Positions 8,211 to 15,664 of a stretch of 64,000 bases of DNA are shown here, piece by piece. The notes under the pieces are model-generated. The model made no database searches. It saw only the letters and a program-made list of their open reading frames with translations, and was not told the origin of the DNA. The translations under genes were made by a program, and so were the position numbers. The stretch is from JAASSS01 sp021767745 (GTDB lineage: Bacteria > Pseudomonadota > Gammaproteobacteria > UBA5335). The stretch spans positions 131,532 through 195,531 of the forward strand of contig JAXHVN010000050.1 in the NCBI GenBank assembly GCA_034189165.1, given 5' to 3'. How positions within the stretch are numbered: the stretch's first letter is position 1; every line of letters starts with the position of its first letter.

Positions 8211-9038
8211 TTAGAGGGCGGCGCGCCGGGGGGACAGGTCGACCCGTGCTATCTGCTCCGGAGTGCACCATTGACGCAGCATCATGGTGGCGAACGGGGC
8301 TATGCCGGCCAGTTTGACGTCGCAGACGAACAGCAGGCTGTCCCCCCGCGTGTTGTAGTCGAATTCAGCCGGCAGCAGCGCGTCGATGGCAGGAAAGTCC
8401 TTGCGGTCTCTCGCCTGCTTGGTGCAGCCGGGGAAGGCGCCGGCGACGAACCAGGGCGCCCCGGCCGTCAGGGGTCGGTAGCCGAAGCGCTCCAGATAGC
8501 TGTAGGCTACCGGCGCCAGGGCCTCCTGCGTCCCGAAGCTGTTGGGGGATAGCGCGCTACGGTAGCGCCAGAGCATGTCCATCAGTACCGGACTGCAGGT
8601 CAGCACCACGCCATAGGCTTGGTGCAGCCCCAGCCGGGACAACAGCGCCACTAGGCCCTGGATGGCCAGCCACCCCGCCCTGGAGGACAAACCTGCGCCG
8701 CGATGATCCGGGTGCACCATCGCTTCCTCGCCGACCACCACTGCCCGCCCGTCCTGTTGCCAGACGGTCAGCGCAATGAAGGCGGCAGCGGTGTCATCCG
8801 CTTCACAGATGGCGTAGAGCAGAAAGCTGCACTTGCCGACGTATTCGGCGAAGTCACTCTGCGGATTCCACGCCGCCGTCTCCATGCTGGCACAGCGCTG
8901 CACGGCAGGGTGCGCGGCCGGATCGGCGATCGTGGCGAGATCGAGGACGTGGTAGGCATAGCCACCCGCGCTGATCAGCAATTCGGCATCTGGGTCGGCC
9001 GTGGACTCCTGGGCCGAAGTTCGGACACTGAGTGACAT
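8211..9038 (-). CDS. GNAT-fold N-acyltransferase-like protein, first gene of operon
   Basis: A 275-residue protein. HPDHRGAGLSSRAGW near residue 120 is the acyl-CoA pyrophosphate-binding loop (motif A) of GNAT enzymes, preceded by the expected beta strand AVVVGEEAMV. The C-terminal 140 residues are longer than in a minimal GNAT and unassigned. The ATG at 9038 is preferred to an upstream one because CAGGAACAAGG precedes it and the promoter-like element at 9100-9123 would lie inside a longer frame. It heads a four-gene unit with spacings of +1, -4 and -4 nt. It could acetylate or acylate a small molecule; the acceptor is unknown. Confidence 0.68.
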   Translation of the reverse strand: MSLSVRTSAQESTADPDAELLISAGGYAYHVLDLATIADPAAHPAVQRCASMETAAWNPQSDFAEYVGKCSFLLYAICEADDTAAAFIALTVWQQDGRAVVVGEEAMVHPDHRGAGLSSRAGWLAIQGLVALLSRLGLHQAYGVVLTCSPVLMDMLWRYRSALSPNSFGTQEALAPVAYSYLERFGYRPLTAGAPWFVAGAFPGCTKQARDRKDFPAIDALLPAEFDYNTRGDSLLFVCDVKLAGIAPFATMMLRQWCTPEQIARVDLSPRRAAL

Positions 9039-9099
9039 CCTTGTTCCTGGCGTTGATGGCGGTGGGGGCGGGGGAGTTGGACGGCTACTTTGCCAAGCA

Positions 9100-9123
9100 A
9101 GTATAGCGTTGTTGTGACAACGC
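9100..9123 (-). promoter_or_regulatory. Promoter-like -10 element abutted by an 18-bp perfect palindrome
   Basis: On the minus strand a TATACT hexamer (9105-9100) lies directly downstream of a perfect inverted repeat, arms GCGTTGT/ACAACGC with 4 bases between (9106-9123). The palindrome fills the -35/spacer zone; no good -35 hexamer is present at normal spacing. This arrangement suits either an activator that replaces the -35 contact or a repressor operator. It lies about 60 bp upstream of the GNAT gene start and so could control the whole four-gene operon. Confidence 0.5.
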
Positions 9124-9194
9124 AAGCTGTGTGTCGTTCGCGCCCGGCATAACTCAGTGACTGCATGGGGGCGGTGGCAAGCATCCGGGTCCAA

Positions 9195-9218
9195 GAAAAA
9201 GGGCGCCTTGCGGCGCCC
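9195..9218 (-). terminator. Rho-independent terminator of the thiolase operon
   Basis: On the minus strand GGGCGCC, loop GCAA, GGCGCCC is followed by a run of five T. It lies 48 bp past the stop codon of the thiolase gene (9267) and faces the promoter of the next minus-strand operon. Confidence 0.85.
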
Positions 9219-9266
9219 TCAACAGCTAGACGTGCCTCGCCGGCGATCGGAGCCGCCGGGTGGCCT

Positions 9267-10448
9267 TCAGCCTGCCTGATACATCGTCACCACGCAGGCC
9301 CCACCGAGGCCGAGATTGTGTTGCAGGGCGACCTTGGCATTCTCGACCTGGCGCTGCTCGCCCTTGCCGCGCAGCTGCCAGCAGAGCTCGGCGCACTGCG
9401 CAAGGCCCGTGGCACCGAGCGGGTGGCCCTTGGAGAGCAGCCCGCCGGACGGGTTGACCACCCACTTGCCGCCGTAGGTGACGGCATCATCCTCGATCAG
9501 CTTCTCACCCTCGCCCTCGGCGACCATGCCGAGCGCCTCGTAGGTGATCAGCTCGTTCGTGGTGAAGCAGTCGTGCACCTCGAGCACATCGACATCCTCG
9601 ATACCAAGGCCGGCCTGCTCGTAGACCTGCTGGGCCGCGAGCCGGCTCATGTCGTAGCCGACGACCTTGATCATCGAGCCATCGTCGAAGGACGATGGCA
9701 GGTCGGTGGTCATCGCCTGACCGACGATGTACACCGGATGCTCGATCCCGTGCTTGCGCGCGAACTCTTCCGAGCAGACGATCGCCGCACCCGCGCCGCA
9801 CGTGGGCGGACAGCACTGCAGCCGCGTGACCGGCCCGTAGTAGTGCGGTGACTCCATCACCTCCTCGACACTCAGCTCGTCGTGGAAGATCGAGTGCGGG
9901 TTGTTCAACGCATGGCGGCGATTTTTCACCGCGATCTTGGCGAACGTCTCGCTCTTGGTGCCGTACTTCTCCTGGTGCTCGCGCCCGGCGCCACCGAACA
10001 GCTGCGCGGTCGGGGGTGCGGCGGTGAACTTCTGCAGCTTGAACAGCGTGTTCATGTGCTTGTCCATCGGATTGAGTCGATCCGTGAAGGTCGCGCCGAG
10101 CGCTCCCTTCTGCATCTTCTCGAATCCCAGCGCCAGCACGCATTCGGCCACGCCGCCCTCCACCAGCTGCTTGGCCAGCATGAGTGCGGTCGAACCGGTC
10201 GAACAGTTGTTGTTGACGTTATAGATCGGGATGCCGGTCAGCCCCAGCTCGTAGACGGCGCGCTCGCCCGAGGTGCTCTCCCCGTAGACGTAGCCGACCA
10301 CCGCCTGGTCTACCTCCTCATAGCCGATCCCGGCCTCTGCCAGCGCCTGCTGGCCGGCTTCGCGAGCCATGATGTGGTAGTCCGGGCTCTTGCCGGGTTT
10401 GCTGAACTCGGTCATCCCGTTGCCGATGACACATACCTTGCGGCTCAT
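9267..10448 (-). CDS. SCP2-type thiolase/lipid-transfer protein family acyltransferase
   Basis: A 393-residue thiolase-superfamily protein of the SCP-x type. The nucleophilic Cys is present (NNNCSTGS, Cys82), and LEVHDCFTTNE and the GHPLGATG loop near the C terminus provide the conserved His/Cys residues. Such enzymes cleave 3-ketoacyl-CoAs, often branched or sterol side-chain substrates. Start codon ATG at 10448 is preceded by AGGAGGAGGAG. It follows an SDR gene by 56 bp and ends in an intrinsic terminator, so it is the last gene of the PaaI-PaaI-SDR-thiolase unit. Unlike the thiolase homologue at 61148, its catalytic Cys is intact. Confidence 0.86.
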   Translation of the reverse strand: MSRKVCVIGNGMTEFSKPGKSPDYHIMAREAGQQALAEAGIGYEEVDQAVVGYVYGESTSGERAVYELGLTGIPIYNVNNNCSTGSTALMLAKQLVEGGVAECVLALGFEKMQKGALGATFTDRLNPMDKHMNTLFKLQKFTAAPPTAQLFGGAGREHQEKYGTKSETFAKIAVKNRRHALNNPHSIFHDELSVEEVMESPHYYGPVTRLQCCPPTCGAGAAIVCSEEFARKHGIEHPVYIVGQAMTTDLPSSFDDGSMIKVVGYDMSRLAAQQVYEQAGLGIEDVDVLEVHDCFTTNELITYEALGMVAEGEGEKLIEDDAVTYGGKWVVNPSGGLLSKGHPLGATGLAQCAELCWQLRGKGEQRQVENAKVALQHNLGLGGACVVTMYQAG

Positions 10449-10462
10449 GGTCTCCTCCTCCT

Positions 10463-10482
10463 ATACGCCTCTATGAGCGTAT
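10463..10482 (-). promoter_or_regulatory. Short inverted repeat between SDR and thiolase genes
   Basis: Arms ATACGC and GCGTAT separated by 8 bases, in an AT-rich 56-bp gap just upstream of the thiolase ribosome binding site. It could be an mRNA processing hairpin or a weak internal control site. No promoter hexamers are convincing. Confidence 0.3.
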
Positions 10483-10504
10483 TTGTTTTAGCCAGTTCAG
10501 TAGG

Positions 10505-11422
10505 TTACGACTTCTTCTTGATCGGCTTCATGAACTCCATGGTGGAATCCTGGATGTTGCGGACGGGCTTGGCATCGCTCATGTCGGCCACATCAGACCA
10601 ATTGTCACGCAGTTCCTCCAGGGAAGCCACGCCATCGTCGTTTGCCGTGGCGAAGCCGCCGTTGCGCTGCCAGCCGAGCTTGAAGAACCGCCCGGCGCCC
10701 ACCTCGAACAGCGAGCCGGATTCCTTGCTCTCTTCGCTGCACAGCCAGCCGACCAGCGGGGCGACGGCTTCGGGACGCAGCTTCTCGAGCAGCGGCGGCG
10801 GCATCACGGTCTCGGTCATCCGCGAACGGGCGACCGGCGCGATGGTGTTGACGTTGATGTTGTACTTCTTGCCTTCCAGCGCCAGCGTCTGGCCCATGCC
10901 GAACAGGCCGAGCTTGGCAGCCGAGTAGTTGGCCTGGCCGAAGTTGCCGTAGATGCCGGCCGCGGAGGCCGTCATGATCACACGGCCATAGGACTGCTCG
11001 CGGAAGTGCGGCCAGCAGGCCTTGGTCATGCAGAAGGCGCCCTTCATGTGCACCTCCATGATCTTGTCCCAATCGTCCTCCTCCATCTTGGCGAACGACT
11101 TGTCGCGCAGGATGCCGGCGTTGTTGATCAGGATGTCGACCCGGCCGAAGGCGTCGATGCCGGCCTTGATCGTCTTCTCCGCCGAGTCCATCTCGGACAC
11201 CGACTCGTAGCTGGCGATGGCATTGCCGCCGGCGGCCTTGATCTCCTCGACCACCTTGTCGGCTGCCGACTGACTCGCGCCCTCGCCGGTGTAGCTGCCG
11301 CCGAGGTCGTTGACCACGACGTTGGCGCCGCGGGAGGCGAACAGCAGGCAATAGGCACGGCCCAGCGAGCCGCCGCCGCCGGTCACGATGACCGTCTTGC
11401 CGTCATAGCGAACTTCACTCAT
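10505..11422 (-). CDS. SDR-family 3-hydroxyacyl-CoA dehydrogenase (MFE-2 type)
   Basis: A 305-residue short-chain dehydrogenase. It shows TGGGGSLGRA (nucleotide binding, about residues 13-22), VVNDLGG followed by the insertion characteristic of the dehydrogenase domain of peroxisomal multifunctional enzyme type 2, NNAG near residue 97, and the catalytic YSAAK. It probably oxidises a 3-hydroxyacyl-CoA with NAD. The ATG at 11422 is chosen because AAGGAGAACTCG precedes it. The gene lies 64 bp behind a thioesterase gene and 56 bp before a thiolase gene, consistent with a beta-oxidation operon. A paralogue of the same type is at 35906. Confidence 0.85.
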   Translation of the reverse strand: MSEVRYDGKTVIVTGGGGSLGRAYCLLFASRGANVVVNDLGGSYTGEGASQSAADKVVEEIKAAGGNAIASYESVSEMDSAEKTIKAGIDAFGRVDILINNAGILRDKSFAKMEEDDWDKIMEVHMKGAFCMTKACWPHFREQSYGRVIMTASAAGIYGNFGQANYSAAKLGLFGMGQTLALEGKKYNINVNTIAPVARSRMTETVMPPPLLEKLRPEAVAPLVGWLCSEESKESGSLFEVGAGRFFKLGWQRNGGFATANDDGVASLEELRDNWSDVADMSDAKPVRNIQDSTMEFMKPIKKKS

Positions 11423-11486
11423 CGAGTTCTCCTTGGGTTGTAGATGAGAGGCTAGTGAAAAAACCGCTCGCCGCCAGTGGCGGCGC

Positions 11487-11933
11487 TCAGGACAGCAGGA
11501 AGTGAGCCCTGGCCACGGCGATGGGCCGGGCCGGATCCTGCTGCCAGCAATCGACCTGGACATGCGCGATGCGGCTGCCCTGCCGCGTGACCCGGCAGCG
11601 GCACCAGGTGTCCTGGAGCTTGCCCGAGCGCAGGTAGTCGATGTTGAAGTCGATGGTCTTGGGCATGGCCAGCGATTCGCGCGTCCACATCAGGTGCAGG
11701 ATGGCGCTGTGCTCGAGCAGGCCGCCGATCACGCCGCCATGCAGTGCCGGCAGCATGGTGTTGCCGATGTTCTCCTCGCGCGGCGGCAGGTGAAACAGCG
11801 GCTCGCCTGTCTGCTCGAGCTGCATGCGCACGCCGAGCAGGGCGGCGTAGGGCACCATCCCCATCACGGGCTCGAAGTCGCCGGTTTCCCGGGCGGTGCG
11901 CAGGATCTGCCCCAATTCGGCGGGATCGCTCAT
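11487..11933 (-). CDS. PaaI-type hotdog thioesterase (second of pair)
   Basis: A 148-residue hotdog-fold protein. The family signature is LHGGVIGGLLEHSA at about residues 63-76, where HGG plus an acidic residue form the active site of PaaI/4HBT thioesterases. Its start ATG overlaps the stop of the upstream thioesterase (ATGA at 11930-11933), so both are translated together. It would hydrolyse acyl-CoA in the cytoplasm, perhaps to recover CoA from dead-end intermediates of the same operon. Confidence 0.8.
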   Translation of the reverse strand: MSDPAELGQILRTARETGDFEPVMGMVPYAALLGVRMQLEQTGEPLFHLPPREENIGNTMLPALHGGVIGGLLEHSAILHLMWTRESLAMPKTIDFNIDYLRSGKLQDTWCRCRVTRQGSRIAHVQVDCWQQDPARPIAVARAHFLLS

Positions 11934-12412
11934 GCCTTGCCCTTGCGGTTGTCGCCGCCGGCCGGCGCGCGGCTCGAATGCCGCATGAAAGCGGCCACGC
12001 TGGTGGCGACCGGATCGTCGATGTCGTCCTGATAGGCGGTGGCGCGACAGAACGCGATCCGGCGTGTGAGCTTGTAGCACTCGCTGCGCGCGTACAGATC
12101 CTGGCCCGGCACGGCCGGCTTCATGTAGTCGATGCGCAGGTCGAGCGTGGCGATCGGCTCCATGCGTGGCAGGGCGGTGAAAATGGCCATGCCGCAGGCG
12201 CTGTCGATCAGCGAGGTGATCACGCCGCCATGGATCACGCGAGTCACCGGGTTGCCGATCAGGGCGTCGGCATACGGAATCTTCAGCACACCGATGCCGT
12301 CGCCCGCCTCGACCATTTCGAGGTTCAGCGCTCGTGCGTGGGGCACGCTCCGGAAGAAATTCCAGCCGCGACCGGCGCGGCCCGCTCCGGCAGCACCCTC
12401 AGCTCCGCTCAT
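11930..12412 (-). CDS. PaaI-type hotdog thioesterase (first of pair)
   Basis: A 160-residue hotdog protein with VIHGGVITSLIDSACG near residues 62-77, the HGG...D motif of PaaI thioesterases. It opens a four-gene unit that continues with a second thioesterase, an SDR and a thiolase. The two hotdog proteins differ clearly in sequence and could form a heteromeric enzyme, though no direct evidence shows that. The start ATG at 12412 lies 18 bp from a large inverted repeat at 12430-12456 that overlaps the probable transcription start. Confidence 0.82.
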   Translation of the reverse strand: MSGAEGAAGAGRAGRGWNFFRSVPHARALNLEMVEAGDGIGVLKIPYADALIGNPVTRVIHGGVITSLIDSACGMAIFTALPRMEPIATLDLRIDYMKPAVPGQDLYARSECYKLTRRIAFCRATAYQDDIDDPVATSVAAFMRHSSRAPAGGDNRKGKA

Positions 12413-12429
12413 CGCAATCCCTTTGCCTG

Positions 12430-12465
12430 GACCGATCGACGACCGGTCGATCGGTCCGCACTATA
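12430..12465 (-). promoter_or_regulatory. 27-bp inverted repeat operator plus -10 box upstream of the thioesterase operon
   Basis: Arms GACCGATCGAC and GTCGATCGGTC are perfect over 11 bp with 5 bases between (12430-12456); a smaller GACCGGTC palindrome is nested at 12441-12448. On the minus strand a TATAGT hexamer (12465-12460) places the transcription start inside the repeat, so a bound repressor would block initiation. The shape suits a TetR-family operator. A related GACCGGTCG element lies in front of the acyl-CoA dehydrogenase operon at 58142. Confidence 0.6.
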
Positions 12466-12572
12466 TCACCCCTGCGCCGGCATTCGAGGCGCAGGGCGGC
12501 CGGGGAACGCCTGGCACCGGGTGTGGTCCTCCGGGGGAAGGTGACGCACAAGACCTGATGAGGAGTAGTGAT

Positions 12573-13232
12573 ATGGCAAGTCTGCACCTGGGCGATCCGG
12601 CGCCGGATTTCACAGCGGAATCCACGGCTGGGCCGTTGCACTTTCATGAGTGGATCGGCGATGCGTGGGCGGTGCTGTTCTCGCATCCGGCCGACTTCAC
12701 GCCGGTATGCACCACCGAGCTCGGCCGTACGGCGCAGCTGGCCGAAGAATTCGCCAGGCGCAACGTCAAGCCGGTGGCGCTGAGCGTCGATCCGCTGGAT
12801 TCGCATCGCGGCTGGATCGACGACATCAACGAGACGCAGAAGACGACGGTGCAGTTCCCGATCGTCGCCGACCCGGAGCAGCAGGTGGCGCAGCGCTACG
12901 ACATGATCCATCCGCGGGCGGACAGCACGCATACCGTGCGCTCGGTGTTCATCATCGACCCGCACAAGCGCATCCGCGCCACCATGACCTATCCGCCGAG
13001 CACGGGCCGCAACTTCGGCGAGATTCTGCGGGTGATCGATTCGCTGCAGCTCACCGATCGCCATGGCGTGGCCACGCCGGCTGACTGGCGGCCGGGCGAT
13101 GACTGCGTGATCCTGCCGAGCATCACCGATGCGGAGGAGCTGCGCGAGCGCTTCCCCAAGGGATGGCGGGAGGAGCGGTCCTATCTGCGCTTGACGCCCG
13201 ATCCCAGTGAGTCCGGATCCCGTGAGCACTGA
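12573..13232 (+). CDS. 1-Cys peroxiredoxin (Prx6 family)
   Basis: A 219-residue peroxiredoxin. The peroxidatic Cys is Cys46 in HPADFTPVCTTE. The long C-terminal domain with PPSTGRNFGEILRVIDSLQLTD and the DWRPGDD segment identifies the Prx6 subgroup, which usually uses one catalytic Cys. It reduces hydrogen peroxide or lipid hydroperoxides in the cytoplasm. The ATG at 12573 is supported by GAGGAGT upstream. It is divergent from the thioesterase operon and its 3' end overlaps the following DUF1244 gene. Confidence 0.9.
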   Translation: MASLHLGDPAPDFTAESTAGPLHFHEWIGDAWAVLFSHPADFTPVCTTELGRTAQLAEEFARRNVKPVALSVDPLDSHRGWIDDINETQKTTVQFPIVADPEQQVAQRYDMIHPRADSTHTVRSVFIIDPHKRIRATMTYPPSTGRNFGEILRVIDSLQLTDRHGVATPADWRPGDDCVILPSITDAEELRERFPKGWREERSYLRLTPDPSESGSREH

Positions 13233-13524
13233 GCCGGTGCCTGAGCCCTCGGCGGCGAGTCGCCAGGCCGCCGAGGCGGCGGCGTTCCGTCGTCTGCTGG
13301 CGCATCTGCAGCAGCGTACCGAGGTGCAGAACATCGAGCTGATGACGCTGGCCGGTTTCTGCCGCAACTGCCTGGCCAAGTGGTACATGGCTGAGGCGCA
13401 GGCGCGCGGCATCCCGATCGATTACGATGAGGCGCGTGAAGTGGTGTACGGCATGCCGTACCGCGAATGGAAGGCGCGCCACCAGCGCCCGACGGGGGCG
13501 ACCCGGGGGCCCGAACAGGACTGA
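13222..13524 (+). CDS. DUF1244-family protein
   Basis: A protein of about 100 residues with the family core NIELMTLAGFCRNCLAKWY and a downstream YDEAREVVYGMPYREWK. DUF1244 proteins are small, all-helical and of unknown function; the two conserved Cys lie in FCRNCL. Two GTG starts are possible (13207 and 13222); neither has a strong ribosome binding site, and both overlap the peroxiredoxin stop codon. Probably translated from the same mRNA as the peroxiredoxin. Confidence 0.75.
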   Translation: MSTEPVPEPSAASRQAAEAAAFRRLLAHLQQRTEVQNIELMTLAGFCRNCLAKWYMAEAQARGIPIDYDEAREVVYGMPYREWKARHQRPTGATRGPEQD

Positions 13525-13529
13525 TACCG

Positions 13530-14012
13530 ATGACCCATGCGACCACCGACCTGTCCGATGCACATCGTGATGCCGTGCAGGTGCTCGATCCCATCCTGCG
13601 TGACTTCGGCGGACGCCGGGACTTCCATGGCCCGATCGTCACGTTGAAGCTGTTCGAGGACAACACGCTGGTGCGGGCGGCGCTGGAGACGCCCGGTGAA
13701 GGCCGTGTGCTCGTGGTCGATGGTGGGGGTTCGCTGCGCTGTGCGCTGGTCGGCGATCAGCTGGCCGAGCTGGCGGTCACCAACGGCTGGGCGGGAATCG
13801 TCGTCTACGGCTGCATCCGGGACACGGCCGAGATGGCCGGCATGCCGCTCGGCATCAAGGCGATCGCGCCGCATCCGCTCAAGAGCCACAAGCGCGGCGA
13901 CGGTCAGCGCGACATCCCGGTGCGCTTCGGCGGCGTGACCTTCACGCCGGGGGCGATGCTCTATGCGGACGCAGATGGCGTGATCGTCAGCGAGGCGCCG
14001 CTATCGGCGTGA
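13530..14012 (+). CDS. rraA: RraA family protein (RNase E regulator/HMG aldolase-like)
   Basis: A 160-residue RraA-fold protein. The motif GDQLAELAVTNGWAGIVVYG and the following CIRDTAEM (Arg-Asp metal/substrate site) match both RraA and 4-hydroxy-4-methyl-2-oxoglutarate aldolases. Length fits the short proteobacterial RraA group. Start ATG at 13530 lies 5 bp after the DUF1244 gene. RraA inhibits RNase E in E. coli, but many homologues are class II aldolases; sequence alone does not decide between the two. The end overlaps the convergent pseudouridine synthase gene by 12 bp. Confidence 0.8.
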   Translation: MTHATTDLSDAHRDAVQVLDPILRDFGGRRDFHGPIVTLKLFEDNTLVRAALETPGEGRVLVVDGGGSLRCALVGDQLAELAVTNGWAGIVVYGCIRDTAEMAGMPLGIKAIAPHPLKSHKRGDGQRDIPVRFGGVTFTPGAMLYADADGVIVSEAPLSA

Positions 14013-14648
14013 GGGCGGCCTGGGCGCTGCGCGCATCAGCGCCCGGAATTCGGCCGCAGTGGCGGCTCGCCACTGCCCTGGCGCCAGCGTGCCCAATGCC
14101 AGCGGGCCGATCTGCTCGCGGATCAGGCGCAGCGTAGGCAGGCCGACAGCCGCGGTCATGCGCCGCACCTGCCGGTTGCGGCCTTCGTCGAGCTCGATGC
14201 GCAGCCAGCCGGTGGGAATCCGGCGGCGCTGGCGGATCGGCGGCTGCCGCGGCCAGAGCCAGTCCGGCGCGTCGGCTACCTGAGCTGCGACGGCCGCCGC
14301 CGGGCCGTCACGCAGCGCCACGCCGGTCACGAGTTGCGCCGCGGCGGCCGCCGTGGGCGCTCCCTCGACCTGCACCAGATAGCGTTTCGTCAGCTTGAAG
14401 CGCGGCCCGCTGATGCGCGCCTGCAGGGTGCCATCCCCGGTGAGCAGCAGCAGCCCCTCGCTGTCCCGGTCCAGGCGCCCGGCCGCGTATACGCCCGGAA
14501 GGGGCAGATAGTGACGGAGCGTCTGGTCGGCCGGCTCGCCGCTGAACTGGCTGAGCACGCCGCAGGGCTTGTTCAGCAACAGCAGCCGTGGCGGAGTGCT
14601 GCCGGCCTCAGGCCTTTTCACCGCTCGCAGCGATCTCGGCCGGTGCAT
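14001..14648 (-). CDS. rluE: 23S rRNA pseudouridine synthase, RluE/RsuA type
   Basis: A 215-residue RsuA-family pseudouridine synthase without an S4 domain. LLLNKPCGVLSQF opens the catalytic domain, and GRLDRDSEGLLLLTGDG (about residues 57-73) contains the catalytic Asp. EGRNRQVRRM in the C-terminal half is the RsuA/RluB/E/F signature. RluE modifies U2457 of 23S rRNA. Absence of the S4 domain favours RluE over RsuA, RluB or RluF. The 5' end overlaps the end of the LysR gene by about 40 bp on the same strand. Confidence 0.83.
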   Translation of the reverse strand: MHRPRSLRAVKRPEAGSTPPRLLLLNKPCGVLSQFSGEPADQTLRHYLPLPGVYAAGRLDRDSEGLLLLTGDGTLQARISGPRFKLTKRYLVQVEGAPTAAAAAQLVTGVALRDGPAAAVAAQVADAPDWLWPRQPPIRQRRRIPTGWLRIELDEGRNRQVRRMTAAVGLPTLRLIREQIGPLALGTLAPGQWRAATAAEFRALMRAAPRPPSRR

Positions 14649-15585
14649 CCTCGCTGCCGTCGCGGTCCTCGGCGAAGAACTCCGGATCCATCAGTTCGAT
14701 GAAGCGCTTCGCCTGGGGTGTCAGGAACTTTCCCCGGCGGGTGACCACGCCATAGGTGCGCTGCGGGAAATAGCGCGTCAGCGGGATGGCGCAGAGATCC
14801 TCGTCGCCCGTCAGGCAGATGCTGGTGACGATCGAGATGCCGAAGCCGAGTTCGACGTACTTCTTGATCACCTCCCAGCCGCCGGCTTCGAGCGTGACCT
14901 TGAAGTCGACGTTGTACTGCTGGAAGACGAGCTTCACGACGCGCCAGGTCGACAGGTGCCGGGGCGGCAGGATCAGCCCGTACTCGCTGATGTCCTCCAG
15001 CGTGATCTGCTCCAGGCGCGAGAGCGGGTGGCCGTGTGCCGTGATCAACATGGGGTCGTAGGCGTAGATCGGCCGGTAGGTGATGTCCTCAGGGATATCG
15101 AGCATCGAGCCGACCGCGAAGTCCACCTCGTCCGCCCGCAGCATCTCCATGCCGTCGCGACCGGTGACGTTGTGCAGATTGAAGTGGATGCCAGGGTACT
15201 GGCGTGCGAACCGGCCGACGATGTCCGGCAGCAGGTAGAGCAGGGTCGACTCCCCGGCCGCGATGTTGAGCTGGCCGTGTTCCAGACTGCCGCGGCGCGC
15301 GGCGAAGTTGTCCGGCAGCGTCTCGAGGCCTTCCACCAGGGGCAGTGCGAGCTCGTAGAGTACCTGCCCTTCGGGCGTCAGCTTGATCTTGGGGCCGCGC
15401 CGCTCGAACAGCACCACGTCCAGCTCGCGCTCCAGTGCCTGGATCTGCAGCGACACGGAAGGCTGGCTCAGGGACATTTTTTCCGCCGCCTTGGAGATGC
15501 TGCCCGCCTGGGCGGCATAGCAGAAACCACGCAGTTGCTGCAGGTGGTTGTGCTTGTAATATTGTCGACCGGTGCCGTTGTCCAT
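14608..15585 (-). CDS. LysR-family regulator (CysB-like)
   Basis: A 325-residue LysR-type regulator. The helix-turn-helix is in the first 70 residues (QAGSISKAAEKMSLSQPSVS), followed by a periplasmic-binding-like effector domain ending near residue 300. ATG at 15585 is chosen over upstream codons because it gives the usual short lead before the HTH; the longer frame would include the AT-rich promoter region. It is divergent from aceA, 440 bp away, so it may control that gene, as LysR proteins often control divergent neighbours. The effector is unknown. Confidence 0.84.
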   Translation of the reverse strand: MDNGTGRQYYKHNHLQQLRGFCYAAQAGSISKAAEKMSLSQPSVSLQIQALERELDVVLFERRGPKIKLTPEGQVLYELALPLVEGLETLPDNFAARRGSLEHGQLNIAAGESTLLYLLPDIVGRFARQYPGIHFNLHNVTGRDGMEMLRADEVDFAVGSMLDIPEDITYRPIYAYDPMLITAHGHPLSRLEQITLEDISEYGLILPPRHLSTWRVVKLVFQQYNVDFKVTLEAGGWEVIKKYVELGFGISIVTSICLTGDEDLCAIPLTRYFPQRTYGVVTRRGKFLTPQAKRFIELMDPEFFAEDRDGSEDAPAEIAASGEKA

Positions 15586-15593
15586 CACGCAGC

Positions 15594-15625
15594 TTCTATA
15601 AGTCAGATAAATACAAAATATAGAA
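15594..15625 (-). promoter_or_regulatory. AT-rich inverted repeat at the LysR promoter
   Basis: Arms TTCTATA and TATAGAA are separated by 18 bases in a strikingly AT-rich stretch immediately upstream of the LysR start codon. This spacing and the position suit an autoregulatory LysR binding region. Confidence 0.45.
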
Positions 15626-15635
15626 ACCTTTGAGA

Positions 15636-15664
15636 TTGTCAAAGAGCCGGGATTCCCTTACCAT
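15636..15664 (+). promoter_or_regulatory. Sigma-70-like promoter facing aceA
   Basis: TTGTCA (15636-15641), 17 bases, TACCAT (15659-15664). If used, it gives aceA a leader of about 350 bases. The rest of the gap, 15665-16025, contains no recognisable gene or strong terminator; a 98-codon open frame starting at 15704 has no family resemblance. Confidence 0.45.
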
